A DNA stretch of 64,000 bases from Siphonodentalium dalli (GCA_032622095.1 CP136067.1:132683990-132747989); one strand, 5' to 3'; counted from the first letter of the stretch, positions 23,230 to 36,239 are shown. Notes: generated by a model from the letters alone, not told the origin. A program made the numbers and translations.

Positions 23230-25138
23230 AGTGTTGCCAAAAGTGACATGTATGCAAGTTTTTCCAACTCTTTAGGGTGCGTTCACACAACTAGCAGAAT
23301 TGACTGGCGATTTGTCATGAATTATTCATACTTGACTATCCATTGCACATTCTTGAATGCCACTTATCGCAGAATGAGTGTCTTCGACTGTTTTATCCTA
23401 TATTGGAGCGGCGAAATGCCACGAGTTATTGCATGATTGATTCTCATAATATATAACATAATCAAATTTTTTAGCACACTTCAGTTGTATAACAACTATA
23501 TAGGCAATTACATATATCTCACGATATTGCTATTGCAAATGTAAACAATTCATATCATACCTTGTCGCACATTATTCGCACCTACGCTCGTAATAAAAAC
23601 ATTTGCTTACCTCTATTTTGAAGAATTATAGTTAATATCATAAATATGTAAACTTTGCGGTACTTGTATGTTCCGCATACAATACCACAATGATTAGCAG
23701 CTTGTCAAATGGTGAGTAAGTGTTATTATAGCTGCACAAAGGTAATCGGGTAGCTCCATAGCAACGGTTGCCAAGCAGATTTGTACCAGAACAATATTGT
23801 CCACACACACTCGCTAAAATGATATGATATAAAGTTAACGCGGAAGATTGTCATAATCAACTTTCAGATAGTTTTATATCATAGAAATGCTTCTCGTGTC
23901 ATTGTAACCATCAATTATAGTAATCAAAACAAACAACCCATTGTTTTTTTTTTGCATTATATTTACGCTATTCCATCATCTTCAGTCCTATAATTTTTGT
24001 TTTGCAATCCTTAGAATTGTTATATATATACAGAGTGATTTATCAGTTTAAATTTTCTTGTCAAAGTACATTTTATAATAAAAAATGTACACACATCTCA
24101 ATAAAATGTCGATACACGCAGCCAATAATAGGGACTTTCAAACAAATGGCGGCCATTTTATCCGCCATTTTGATTCTACCCAACTATAACGGACACATGA
24201 GTCAATTAATATATAGCCTGATCCCTTTTCAGTACAAATAGGTAAATAAAACATTGTTTTTCGATCAGAAACTGAGTCATAACGATGCATACTTGTTGGG
24301 ATTGAGAGAAAAACAAGATTTGTTGTCAAAACGGTTGCCATGGCAACCATGGGCATTCTCCAGCTTGGCATGATATCAAAAATGTCTTATTTTTATATGT
24401 AGTACATGCGTGTCAAGTTTGGTGCTTTTACCATAAAATGCACGATTGTGTCATCTATCCGCCCCACTATATAGCCCATGCGCCGGGGATATTCTGGTGC
24501 CACCCCTGTTTGAAATTATATAGAAATTTTAAAGGAGAAAACCACATATGGAGCAGAAATCAGGGGAAAATGAGCTCTCATAACCACAAAACTACACTAA
24601 AGACATCCAAATAAACCCAAATTGAATGCAGCCGCATATATAGTATATGTATATGGTATTGGTCTGTTGGCCTCTCGATATCATATACATGTAAATACTT
24701 TTTTCTAAAACCCCTTAAACCAACTCGACGTGCGATTTCCCTGCGCTCCTGTTGCGCAAATTCTAATATAAAAAGTGCGTCCATTTCAGACAAAGTTCAA
24801 ACAGTAAATATGACAAGACATAGAAACCGCTAATCTCATATCAATCTAACAACATCAGTGGAACATGATTACCTTTCAAAGCAATAACACCGGGTATCAG
24901 GTTACGGACAACCACAGGCACACACACCATGGATAAATACACGGTCAAAAGAACGGCGTTTTTTTTGCACGATTATATCTGGCATATACCCATGGTTATG
25001 TATAAACGGGCTACGAGTATCTGGCCGATGGTCTCGAGAAATAAGTCAAGCTGGATACGGTGTCATAATGATCGTCCGATCACAGGCATGCATATGCATT
25101 TAATGGATAAATCGCAAGTGTGGGACAATTTCCTTCAG
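23230..25138. other. Non-coding stretch
   Basis: No gene recognised. 24290-24460 is the best copy of a dispersed repeat containing GGTTGCCATGGCAACC (24333-24348), a perfect RFX X-box palindrome. ATGGCGGCCATTTT occurs at 24147-24160. Confidence 0.5.
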
Positions 25139-26625
25139 AATGAGTCTCCGACCCAGGGGGGGGGTCGGAAAAACATTTCAGGCACGTATGGCATTTTTTC
25201 CCTTTCGATCATTTTTTGTACCCACCCACCCCCACCGCCAATTATTTTTCCGTTTTCGGCAGTTTTTCCGACCTTTTTTTGACACCCACCCCCTTTTAAC
25301 ACTAAAACAGAGATTTGCGGGGGGAAATTCACTGTAAACAGCTGTATATGAATTTCTGTGCATACTATTTATCATGGATGTTAACATGGACATGTAAATA
25401 GGAATGAGTCATTTTGAGGTCATTCGGCTAAAAAAACATGGCTGCCAGCGGCCATCTTGGATTTCAAAATTTGCAACAAAATACAATACGATAACTGCCT
25501 GCGGTCAGTTTACCAGTTAGAATTACATTATTTCTCTCATTCAAAGTGGTTTTGAACCCCAAAACACTAAAAAAACAAGCAGGAAATTTTTTTTTTAGTT
25601 GCGGAAAAAATTGCTTGTTGGTGGCTTTGACCACCCACCCACCCCGGCATACGTGCCGGAATTTTTTTGTTCACCCCCCCCCCCTGTCCGACCCGGAATA
25701 TTCACCACGGGCTAACGCTATATGTCAGTATTCGGATATGTATAGATAGTGGAGAATCTGAAGATTCGAACAATACCAAAATGTTGGTGGTATAAACTGG
25801 GTACTACATACTAATCGTCGGAACATTAGACATGCACATAGTATATGTGTTGCATTGGAAGTGCGGGTCACTTTTCTGCGGGCTAAGTCTCCAGCCATGA
25901 CGTCATATTCTCGTAGCCACGACCTTTTTTTCTCGTGGCAACAGGTGGGGGTGGTCGGAAAACATTTTCAGGCACGTATGCTGATTTTTTCCTTTCGACC
26001 CTTGTTGGGACCCAACCACCCCCGCGTCCAAAAATGTTTCCGTTTTCGGCAGTTTTTCCCCCCGACCATTTTTGGACACCCACCCCTTTTTTAAAGACAT
26101 ATTATGGAATTGCTCGGGGGCATTAAAGTGATATAAGTTAGTATCAAGGCGCTGTACCAACTGGGGGATGTGAAATTCTACTAACATCTCCGAAAATCTC
26201 AACGAAATCGACCACACCACTCCATAGAAAACATCGCCTGAACAACGCGCAATTGTAATTATTTACATCTCAATTCGGGACGCAACAAACGGCGATAAAC
26301 GTACGCAAATGATTTCGCCACCGAGAGTCATTGAATTTAATTGATATATAAGAAAGACGGTGTGTGTTGTAAATTTGGATTTACATTCGCAGAAATAACT
26401 ACTTTTAGCAATATTATTCTACATTTCTATTTAATCACCCTATCTGAGTGTTTCACATCACTTTAACACTAAAACACTCAAAATTTATGTATATGAATAT
26501 CTGTGCATAATATTTGAAATGGATGTTAACATTGACATGTAAATAGGAACGAGTCATTTTGGGGTCACTCGGCCAGAAAACATGGCTGCCAGCGGCCATC
26601 TTGGATTTCAAAATTTAATCCATTA
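25139..26625. repeat. Two interleaved families of direct repeats
   Basis: Family A: a C- and T-rich block with GGTCGGAAAA, TCAGGCACGTATG, CCGTTTTCGGCAGTTTTTCC and GACACCCACCCC occurs at 25155-25300 and 25955-26095. Family B: GGATGTTAAC..GACATGTAAATAGGAA..GAGTCATTTT and CATGGCTGCCAGCGGCCATC occurs at 25342-25470 and 26488-26620. Order A-B-A-B suggests duplication of an A-B unit of about 1 kb. Pyrimidine runs open spurious proline-rich ORFs. Confidence 0.75.
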
Positions 26626-26707
26626 TCATGGGCTACAGGTTATACTCATTGCAAAAACAGTCAAAAGACTTGCAGGGGAAAAAAATTGAGTTGCGGAAAA
26701 AATTGAA

Positions 26708-26866
26708 AAACGAGAGCGAATTAATATTACAATTTATTGAAAATAAAAAAAATAGTCAATATACTTCACACGTCATATAATTGAACATTTTCTAAACGAG
26801 AGCGAATTAATATAACAATTTATTGAAACTAAAAAAATAGTCAATATACTTTACACGTCATAGTGG
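26708..26866. repeat. Direct repeat, about 89 bp, two copies
   Basis: ACGAGAGCGAATTAATAT(T/A)ACAATTTATTGAAA.TAAAAAAA and ATAGTCAATATACTT(C/T)ACACGTCATA occur back to back with only a few changes. From 26870 to 28840 I recognise no gene. Confidence 0.75.
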
Positions 26867-27851
26867 TTGTTTATTTACAAAAAAAACAGAAACACCAAAT
26901 CATTGTTTCTGTCCGAAATTTCTAAATGCTGTTCATCCAGCCACACATTTGCCACTGTTGAAGATGGTCTGTCTATTGTTATAAGAAGTTCTTTTTAGTT
27001 TCCTTGTAAATAATAATAAATATGAATCGAAGACCCACGGAAAAGCTTAGGATTGATTTTATTTCGAATTTCCGTTATAATACATGCAATCAATTTGAGG
27101 CATTATACGACTTGTGAAAATGTTCAGAGCGTATCAAGCGGAAGAACTATATCTCTATCTGTGATCGCCTGGAAGTTTCATGGCGGTCTGTTTTAAAGTA
27201 GTAACGATCAAAGATCCCAATTGATTATCGCATTAAAAAGAAAATATCGATATAAAAGCAAAAGTAATTGACAGAAGCGTTTTCGGACATATACCTATAC
27301 TATAAAGTTGTTATACCCATGTGTATAGTAATGTGGTGTTATACCTGTAGTAGAGTACACACAAATATATCCAATTATGTTATTAGTGTAGTAGGCTATT
27401 GACGATCTAGCTAGACAAGATATAAATAAATTTCGCCATATTTGATAGATCGTCAGTGGGGTACTCTGGAATACTTCTTGCCTCAACTGTATGCAAGCGA
27501 CTATTCGCTGAATTATCAAAGGCCTGATTGCCACAACAGGTCATGAAGGTTGAAGTGAGTTCCGAGCCATGACGCTGATATTAATGAGCATACCTAGGCT
27601 CGGTTCGTTATGTTTGTTGACATCCTCTCGTAATGTGAACGACAGTTTTTTTCGCAATGAAATAACCTACAAGTTGTTGGAGTAAATTGCGATTACATGT
27701 AGAACCCTAAGGTTTATATCAAAATAACCAGAAAGTACTATTCTATTCATATCAAGAGACGAAAACATTGGATCGTTACTTTCCAATGTTTGAACGCATA
27801 GGCATGGCCCTGATAAATGGTTTATTGTGTGGATATCAGTATATTAGAGAG

Positions 27852-27942
27852 TAATCACTTCATTGAACTGGTGACATGAAATAATTCATGAGAGGCAGGT
27901 CGATTGAATTTTGTTCACGTCACCAGTTCAATCAAGTGATTA
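27852..27942. repeat. Inverted repeat, possible small MITE
   Basis: TAATCACTTCATTGAACTGG (27852 on) and the inverse of CCAGTTCAATCAAGTGATTA (ending 27942) form 24-bp arms with one mismatch, 91 bp overall. TA bases at the tips are compatible with a TA target site, which is not proof. Confidence 0.65.
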
Positions 27943-28848
27943 TTCTGTGTTATTCATATTCCATTATAAACATCTAATTTACCAGAAATTCTAATATCAC
28001 TGACATTATAACATGATGCATTCATTTCGATTGCGAATATAAATACATAACATGCTAGTTAAAGCGACATAATTGAAGAGTGAAATTATTATTTATAATC
28101 ACTCGAGAAATCAAGGTAAATCATAGATACGAATGTAATAAAGTCATTTTAAAATTTAAAGTATACTAGTACATGTAGTGTGTATATACATGGCTACAGG
28201 TGTATATTGTCTGGGCGATATCAATCACCCAGACTGACATATATGTATTCTCCCTGAATGAATGGCAATGTCAGAATTGTTAGCATCACTTACATTGAAT
28301 ACAGCAGTATAAATGCATGTTGGTATTTACACGTATTATTTACCTTAATCCATTACATATACATTATTGTATTCGGTTGTTTCAATTAGGGCCCTGCGAA
28401 TCAATTCGATGTGATTCAGAATATCATATGATTCGATTCAATATCGCGTGTCCTGATTCAAATAGTATGGAATCAATTACTTCAACAGACCGCATTGCTT
28501 TTCTCTCAGGATTATAATACCAACAAAAGACCACACACACAAATAACATTCACCCCGGGTCAAGAGTCCTGCTATGCTGCTATGATGTTGGTCGGTCTGC
28601 TGAATTGCTATGATGCTGGTATGTCAAACTGATGCTGTCACACAAATGTACAGGTTATTTTTTTATAAAGCTGTCATTTTCGCAATGTTTGGCTAATATG
28701 GCATTAGCACAACCTATGCGTTTTATGTATCCTACTACCATAAGGCATCATATTATTACGCCACATGTGGTGTATCTAGCTTCTGAGATTTTGATATTGT
28801 GTGGTGGACAGGGCGAATGTATTCTTGGAGATTGTTTGTACCTTACCC

Positions 28849-29290
28849 AATCGTACCGATAGAATCACGTAGATGCCGAAATTGTAAAGTTAACGCCACC
28901 GGTGTATAATATGTTTATGAAAATATGATAAATCGTATCGATAGAGTCATGACAGGCTGAAATTGTAAACTTAAAGTCACCGGTGTAATAATATCTTGTT
29001 GAAAATATAAATAATTTGATAGACTGAAAATAATATATAACCCATTGGGAGCCCCTACTGTATTCTTGGACATTTTCTTTTGTACCATTACTCAATCGTA
29101 CCGATAGAATCACGTAGATGCCGAAATTGTAAAGTTAACGCCACCGGTGTATAATATGTTTATGAAAATATGATAAATCGTATCGATAGAGTAAGGATAG
29201 GCTGAAATTGTAAACTTAAAGTCACTTGTTGTTAAAAATATAAATAATTTGATAGACTGAAAATAATGTGTAACCCATTGCGAACCCCCC
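28849..29290. repeat. Tandem duplication, unit about 244 bp
   Basis: CAATCGTACCGATAGAATCA at 28849 and 29093 starts two highly similar units that run through GCCGAAATTGTAAAGTTAAC, an ACCGGTGTATAATATG phrase and end with GTAACCCATTG. The second has a deletion where the first reads CCGGTGTAATAATATCTTG. Near-identity over the first 100 bp suggests a fairly recent event. Confidence 0.85.
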
Positions 29291-29539
29291 TGGTGTAGTG
29301 AAGTGAATTGTGGGTAGTTTAATTGTGTTTCTCCTCCATTTTTATTTTCTGGAATTATCACCAAGATTTCTCCACTCCATTCTCTTAAACTACACCCGAA
29401 TCGGTCAAATTCTTTTGATAATTCTATCTAAATACATCTTAGCTACTATTCGGATCTGCTGTCTCGGTCTAAAAGGGGATAGTTTGACCAAAACGACTAT
29501 TGAGAAAACTTTGTTTACAAATTGAGCGCACTAGCTCGA

Positions 29540-30760
29540 TCATCGATAACCCGTCCACGCTGCAAATTTATTATCGAAAACAAATTCAATTTCTTCCATC
29601 TAAAACATAATTACGAGCTGGACTCTGTCATTTTAGGAATATATATGTAACCCACGCACATACACCAAGTCTCAGCTTAAAATTTTGAAAAATAACAGTT
29701 TTATCGACATAAATCGATTTTAATGGCAAATGCCATGTTAAATTTTTTTATTGAACAAAATTCATTTCTTCTATCTAAAACATAATTACGTGCTGTACTC
29801 TATCATTTTAGGAATATATAATGCCAAGTTAAATACATTTTAGGGCCCTGCAAATATTTTCTGAGCTGTTCCATATTGGACACTAGAGTCCATATTTGAC
29901 CGGTTACACCTGATAATTGTGCGACAGTACAGTCGCGTTACTTTATACATCAACATTGGTCATTATCACCCGACAAATTTATTTTGGTTTATCGTATCAA
30001 CCCCTATTTTCACCCGCGTAGCCTGACTAAGTGTCAACATTGGTCTTTATCGCTCCAATAATTTGTATCGTTTCATCGGTATGAATTCCATATCCAATTA
30101 TCCACATATAACCAACCCAACCTCTAATCCCGGTCCAATTTATTTATTTCTTTTCATCGGAAAAGTGACGTTACGTAATATTTTATCGCGTGATACTTGT
30201 ACTTATATGTCTATGGTATTACTATAGTATACCGTATACGTATATCAATTGCTATTCCTTTCTATATAATCCTGGTGCCATCTATACTCGGACATAGAGA
30301 TAATTTCAGACCCCCCCCCAATTTTATATCATTGCTGCTTTAGTACAGTCGCGATACATTACATGGCAACATCGCTCCACTAATTTATGTCAGTTCATCG
30401 GTACAAACCCCCTTTTCTCAGAGTCCATATAACCAACCCAACATCTTATAGAAGTCCATAAATGACAATTCTGGCACTATGTAGAGATGACTAAGATTCT
30501 GACACCCCCTATTTTATAGCCTTGTTGCAATGTTCACTAGAGTTGAGATGCATAATATGTCAACATTGGTCATTATCGCTCTATAAATTTATATCGGTTC
30601 AACCCTTAGTTCCCTGTATCGCCCACCCCTCCCTGAATTTATTTTTCATTTGTATTATAGTCTCGTTACGTACACATTTTATCTCTTGTAACTTTTGCTT
30701 CAATGCGTCGAGTTCCGCTGCAGAGAATACAAAACTGACAACATTTTGAAATGTTAGCAG
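29540..30760. repeat. Diverged short repeats, no gene
   Basis: CATCTAAAACATAATTACG and CATTTTAGGAATATATA recur at about 29596 and 29774. The phrase TCAACATTGGTCATTATCGC and variants recur at about 29951, 30033 and 30556, each with a following TTT(A)TATCGGTT(T)CATCGG-like segment. These are old diverged copies of something I cannot name. Confidence 0.55.
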
Positions 30761-30909
30761 GCTTCGAACTCATCTTATCCAAGAAAAACTCTGGTTACAT
30801 AAGAAATTTGTGTATATGGTGTACGCGCATTCGTTGCGTTAAAACCAAAGGTCCCAAGTCAAGGTCCAAATCCCCCAACACACTGTTGTGAGGTTTAACT
30901 CCATCTACA

Positions 30910-31042
30910 TACAGTAATGTCCAAAGTAATTGATCACTTAACCACAGCAAAATTATGGGTATTTTTTCATGATTTTAAATCCTGAAAAATTACCCATAAT
31001 TATGCTGTGGTTAAGTGGTCAATTACTTTGGGCATTACTGTA
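30910..31042. mobile_element. Palindromic TA-flanked MITE, copy 2
   Basis: TACAGTAATGTCCAAAGTAA at the left and TTACTTTGGGCATTACTGTA at the right bound a 133-bp near-perfect palindrome with GACCACTTAACCACAGCA-type arms. Non-coding and structured as RNA or single-stranded DNA. Confidence 0.9.
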
Positions 31043-31084
31043 ACCAATATAAGGATTTGAGGTTTAATGATAACTCAATCCTCA

Positions 31085-31217
31085 TACAGTAATGTTCAAA
31101 GTAATTGACCACTTAACCAGAGCAGAATTATTTGTAATTTTTCAGGATTTTAAATCTTGAAAAATTACCAATAAGTCTGATGTGGTTAAGTGGTCAATTA
31201 CTTTGGGCATTACTGTA
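31085..31217. mobile_element. Palindromic TA-flanked MITE, copy 3
   Basis: Same length and ends as the copy at 30910-31042. Both are followed by ACCAATATAAGGAT(T/G)TGA and both are preceded by ACTC..TCCA/TC.ACATA-like sequence. The flanks are shared too, so a MITE-plus-flank unit of about 175 bp was duplicated in tandem; these are not two independent insertions. Confidence 0.9.
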
Positions 31218-32719
31218 ACCAATATAAGGATGTGATGTTTAATGAGAACTCCATCCACATAACTAATAAATATGTGTGAAAATTAAAACAAAACAAAATA
31301 AATTCCATGATGGCGTCCAATATGGACTGCCTAATTCTGCTCCAAAACATATATATTGAATATATGGATGTTTATTGGGGGAAACCGATTATTTCAATGA
31401 TATTTTCATAAACTGGGATCCAAAACCCGACTTACGGGAGCGTGCTTCGCGCGCGACTGTACCTAAAGCATATGTGTATATTTAATAAGCCAACAATTGA
31501 AATCCCAACAGAAGATTGGCGTGGGTCCCTTGTGCGATCTGTCCATCGAAAACTATTTAGACATCTCAAGACACGTAAGACCCAATAACTTAATATACAG
31601 AATAGATACATCTATTGCCTGAGTGACTAATATTTATATTTGTTATTTTGTTACAATGAGGTCAAATAGTTGCGAAGCCAGCACCACAATTCTTTCCCTC
31701 CATAGTAAATCTTAAAACAACTTCTAAAGAATTATTAATTTACCTTATATTTGGTATGGAGCGTCCTTGGTTTACTGTAGTTCAGATTTGTTAACATCAC
31801 GTCAACAAGTTAATTACTTGCGAAGACACAGCCATAACTATTTCCCTCCATAGTAATTCTCAAAACAACTTCTTACGAACAATTGACCAGGTCAGTCGCG
31901 AAATTATTGGTAGAGCCACGGTCAATCATTTTTTTTAAACCAAATGTTACATTTAAATTATTGCTTTATTTAACCAAAAAAAACATGAGAAAATTAACTT
32001 TTACTACCTGCTAAATTTTATCTTTTAATTATTTCATTTAAATTTTAGTATTTACAGTATACTAAGTCCAAGTCTTTATAATCTGTTGAGTGACCCCACA
32101 GTCGTTTACTTTCTTTGTTAGTAATAATTTGAAGGATTACTTGTTTAAACGCAATTGTTATCAAAATATTTTATGTATTTTTTATAATTTCTATTATATG
32201 TAATACTATAATCTTGGTGGCGTTACCATTTCTGACTATGGTTTTCTTGTATTGTGTGTGCCCGGGCGTTCCCGGGCTTGTTCGCACAGTAATTAGTCAC
32301 ACCGCATACATCACATGGCCATATTGATACAACCATCCGATAGCATATATGCTACCGATCACAAAAATGCGTACACATTGTTTAAATATCCGATAAGTTT
32401 TCGATAAACGGAGTTGAAACAGACACGTTTAGCAGAATCGGCGAAAACAAATATGTTCACGATTAACGAAATACTTCACAGCGCAAACGTCAAACAATTA
32501 TCTGGCAACTAGTTACCATTACCACTGACATCCCAACTGCCTCCCAAAATCAAAGGAAGAAACAATTCAATTAAAATAGATTAAGAAGCTTAAACTAATG
32601 AACATCACGGGAAATGCATACAAATGTGAATGGGTAGCATGAGGCCATATGTTTTATTCTATCATCCAAGTTAATACATGTATAACACATGTATAACATA
32701 AGGATATTGAGATATAGAA

Positions 32720-32720
<1 letters not shown>
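31218..32720. other. Non-coding stretch with a diverged direct repeat
   Basis: TTCCCTCCATAGTAA(A)TCT(T/C)AAAACAACTTCT occurs at about 31694 and 31848, inside longer similar segments (GCGAAG(C)CA..). No gene recognised elsewhere. GGCGTTCCCGGGCTTGTTCG lies at about 32266. Confidence 0.5.

Positions 32721-32758
<38 letters not shown>
32721..32758. repeat. (TA)n microsatellite
   Basis: Nineteen uninterrupted TA dinucleotides. It opens spurious tyrosine/isoleucine ORFs on both strands. Confidence 0.95.
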
Positions 32759-32761
<3 letters not shown>

Positions 32762-32940
32762 GACATAATAGCAATATATACAAAATGTGAAAAACAAATC
32801 ATATTTTGTCATCTATATTCACCCCGCAACAACCGGATTCTGAAATTAGAATAGCTAGGCTACATACATATGAGGGCAGCTGACATCCCCCTTTCTTGTA
32901 ACAACTCGGGTAATGGGAGCCCACACCCAATAGGCATAAA

Positions 32941-34350
32941 TAACAAGTTAGTCCAGTGGCTACATAAATTACAAGTTAGTCCATTGGCTACATAAATACA
33001 AGTTAGTCCAGTGGCTACATAAATTACAAGTTAGTCCAGTGGCTACATAAATGGCTACATAAATAACAAGTTAGTCCAGTGGCTACATAAATACAAGTTA
33101 GTCCAGTGGCTACATAAACACAAGTTAGTCCAGTGGCTACATAAATACAAGTTAGTCCAGTGGCTACATAAATACAAGTTAGTCCAGTGGCTACATAAAC
33201 ACAAGTTAGTCCAGTGGCTACATAAATACAAGTTAGTCCAGTGGCTACATAAATAACAAGTTAGTCCAGTGGCTACATAAATACAAGTTAGTCCAGTGGC
33301 TACATAAACACAAGTTAGTCCAGTGGCTACATAAATACAAGTTAGTCCAGTGGCTACATAAATAACAAGTTAGTCCAGTGGCTACACAAATTACAAGTTA
33401 GTCCATTGGCTACATAAATACAAGTTAGTCCATTGGCTACATAAATAACAAGTTAGTCCAGTGGCTACATAAAGGACAAGTTAGTCCAGTGGCTACATAA
33501 ATAACAAGTTAGTCCAGTGGCTACATAAATACAAGTTAGTCCATTGGCTACATAAATCACAAGTTAGTCCAGTGGCTACATGAATAACAAGTTAGTCCAG
33601 TGGCTACATAAATAACAAGTTAGTCCAGTGGCTACATAAATAACAAGTTAGTCCAGTGGCTACATAAATAACAAGTTAGTCCAGTGGCTACATAAATTAC
33701 AAGTTAGTCCAGTGGCTACATAAATGGCTACATAAATAACAAGTTAGTCCAGTGGCTACATAAATAACAAGTTAGTCCAGTGGCTACATAAACACAAGTT
33801 AGTCCAGTGGCTACATACATACAAGTTAGTCCTGTGGCTACATAAATAGCAAGTTAGTACAGTGGCTACATAAATAACAAGTTAGTCCAGTGGCTACATA
33901 AATAACAAGTTAGTCCAGTGGCTACATAAATAACAAGTTAGTCCAGTGGCTACATAAATAACAAGTTAGTACAGTGGCTACATAAATAACAAGTTAGTCC
34001 AGTGGCTACATAAATAACAAGTTAGTCCAGTGGCTACATAAATAACAAGTTAGTCCAGTGGCTACATAAATAACAAGTTAGTCCATTGGCTACATAAATA
34101 ACAAGTTAGTCCAGTGGCTACATAAATAACAAGTTAGTCCAATGGCTACATAAATAACAAGTTAGTCCATTGGCTACATAAATACAAGTTAGTCCAGTGG
34201 CTACATAAATAACAAGTTAGTCCAGTGGCTACATAAATTACAAGTTAGTCCAGTGGCTACATAAATAACAAGTTAGTCCATTGGCTACATAAATTACAAG
34301 TTAGTCCAGTGGCTACATAAATAACAAGTTAGTCCAGTGGCTACATAAAT
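32941..34350. repeat. Minisatellite, 27-28 bp unit, about 50 copies
   Basis: The core AGTTAGTCCAGTGGCTAC followed by ATAAATA(A)CA repeats about 50 times by my count. Variation is low and mostly in the spacer (ATACA, ATAACA, ATTACA, ACACA) and at one core position (CCAG versus CCAT). Two places (about 33047 and 33722) contain an extra half unit, ATGGCTACATAAATAAC, in the same local context, so a multi-unit block was itself copied. No ORF runs through it. Confidence 0.95.
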
Positions 34351-34669
34351 TTTAAAGTTGAATGATTCGAAATACTTCCTTTTATATTAAAACTGATGCT
34401 CTGCTTTCAAACGATCCTCATGTCAGTGTCAAGGAGAGGTCCAAATATCGTAAAATGGGGAGGTTGCTTGTGTGCTGAGTCGAGAATACAAACCATTTTA
34501 TTGAAAGTGGCAATGACATTGTATCTCAACTTGGGGAGGTGTTAATTTTTTGCTGAGCAATAAATTGAATGATAAAGAAGGAAAGTCAAACAGTTTCAGT
34601 AAAGAGCTTGTATTGTGTAGATGAAATTATTTTCATTTCAAGCATTTCACTAATAAATGCGGGCTGCAA

Positions 34670-35630
34670 TGTGTGCCAATGGATGCAGCCGGCCATGTTT
34701 GTAACGAATTTTGGAAGAATCATATGACGTTTGGTCACGATCGGATGAGGGATGTTGCATGTTGTGTGTGCCGAAGGATTTAGTCAAGAAAAGAGTAAAA
34801 TCCAATATGGCTGCTGGCGGCCATGTTTTTCAACGAAATTAAGACAAAATTGATGGCTCCTATCTAGTGGTCACCCAAAATATCCATATGAATTTTGGTG
34901 ACAATCTTGTTAAGGAAGTGGTCTGTAAGGTGAACCAACTGCCAAAAGATTTAGTTGTGCAAAGAATAAAATCAAAAATGGCTGCCGGCGGTCACGTTTT
35001 TCATCAAAAATCGTTCAAATTCAATAGATCCTATCTGGAGGTTATCCTGAACACGCCTGTAAATTTTCAAAACATTTCTTATACAGATGCGGGCTGCAGG
35101 TTGTACCGATGGATTCAAATGTAAAATCCAAGAAAGATGCCTGTGATCATGTTTTAAAAGATTTTGTTTAATATTCTACTGCTCCCATCTAGAGGTCAAC
35201 GCGAAGATCCACATGAAGTTCGGTGACGATCGATGTGGGATGTGGCCTCTATGGTATGTCATGCAAATAGTAAAATCTAAGATGACCACCGGCAACCATG
35301 TTTTTCGACGAATTTCGGAAAAAATAGATGGCTCCCATCTAAAGTAACACTGAATATCCATATAAAGTTTGGTAATGATCGGACGAGGGTGTGGTCTGCA
35401 GGGTGTGCCCATGGATTTATTCATGCAAAGAGTTAAATACAAGATGGCTACCGGCGGCCGTTTTTCATCGAAAATCTTTCAAATTCGATAGCTCCCATCT
35501 AGAGCTGATCCTAAACATGCCGGTAAGTTTTCAAAAACATTTTCCAATAAATGCGTGCTGCATAGCGCGCAGATGGATGCAAATTTAAAATCCAAAATGG
35601 CTGCTGTTAACCATGTTTTTCAACGAATTA
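34670..35630. repeat. Diverged satellite, about 150-170 bp unit, with ATGGCNGCC motif
   Basis: Units are marked by AAAATCC(A)A..ATGGCTGC(C/T)GGCGGCCATGTTTTTC, seen at about 34797, 34970, 35122, 35269, 35433 and 35585, with a partial one at 34675. Between them lie GCTCC(C/T)ATCTAGAG..A and GGTGACGATCG or TTTTCAAAACATTT alternates, so the true period may be a dimer. Divergence is high. Open frames across it are incidental. Confidence 0.75.
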
Positions 35631-36239
35631 ATCATTTTTGGCAATATTATGTGAACAAACCATGTTAAATTTTCTTTTTACATCGGTGCAGTACTGCAGT
35701 TTCGGAATAGACACGAAGCTAGATTTCAGCTGACTTGTTTTCTCGAATAACAGATAATCAATATATCTTATGTGAATTTTGAATAAGTAATCAATTGCAT
35801 CAGCAAACACTGTGGACAAATTATTAAATACGAAACGCTCTCTAAATTCGAATAATTATTTTCAATTTCAACCCGATGCTAAGTCATCCTAATTACTATT
35901 TTTGTTTAATGCAATACAAGTTATATTCGAGAACTATCCACAATGTGACTGCTGATTAGGGTTGTCATATTTTTGTCGTATCAACCATAACAACAATGAT
36001 CTATTGAATTAGTAAACGATCTGTACATCATTAAGTTTGTATGACAAATTGATATAATACAACTGATTTCAAAAGAACAATTTGGCAACGACAATTTATT
36101 TGTATCCGAGATAAATACAAATTGAGGAAAATTCAATTTTAATCTTTTTTCCGGTTACAAATTCAAAACAATTAAATTTTCATACCGTTTCGCATAATTT
36201 TCAAGAAATGTCCAACTAATGCGCCAACTATTGAACATT
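35631..36239. other. AT-rich stretch, nothing recognised
   Basis: No gene, RNA or repeat boundary that I can support. Confidence 0.5.

Noticed and set aside
25546-25749. Proline/histidine-rich ORFs in the C-rich repeats
   Set aside because: Created by C-runs and ACCC repeats; they appear in several frames and are not maintained between repeat copies.
32941-34350. CRISPR-like array
   Set aside because: Repeats are directly adjacent with only 0-2 variable bases between them. There are no unique spacers and the context is eukaryotic, so it is a minisatellite.
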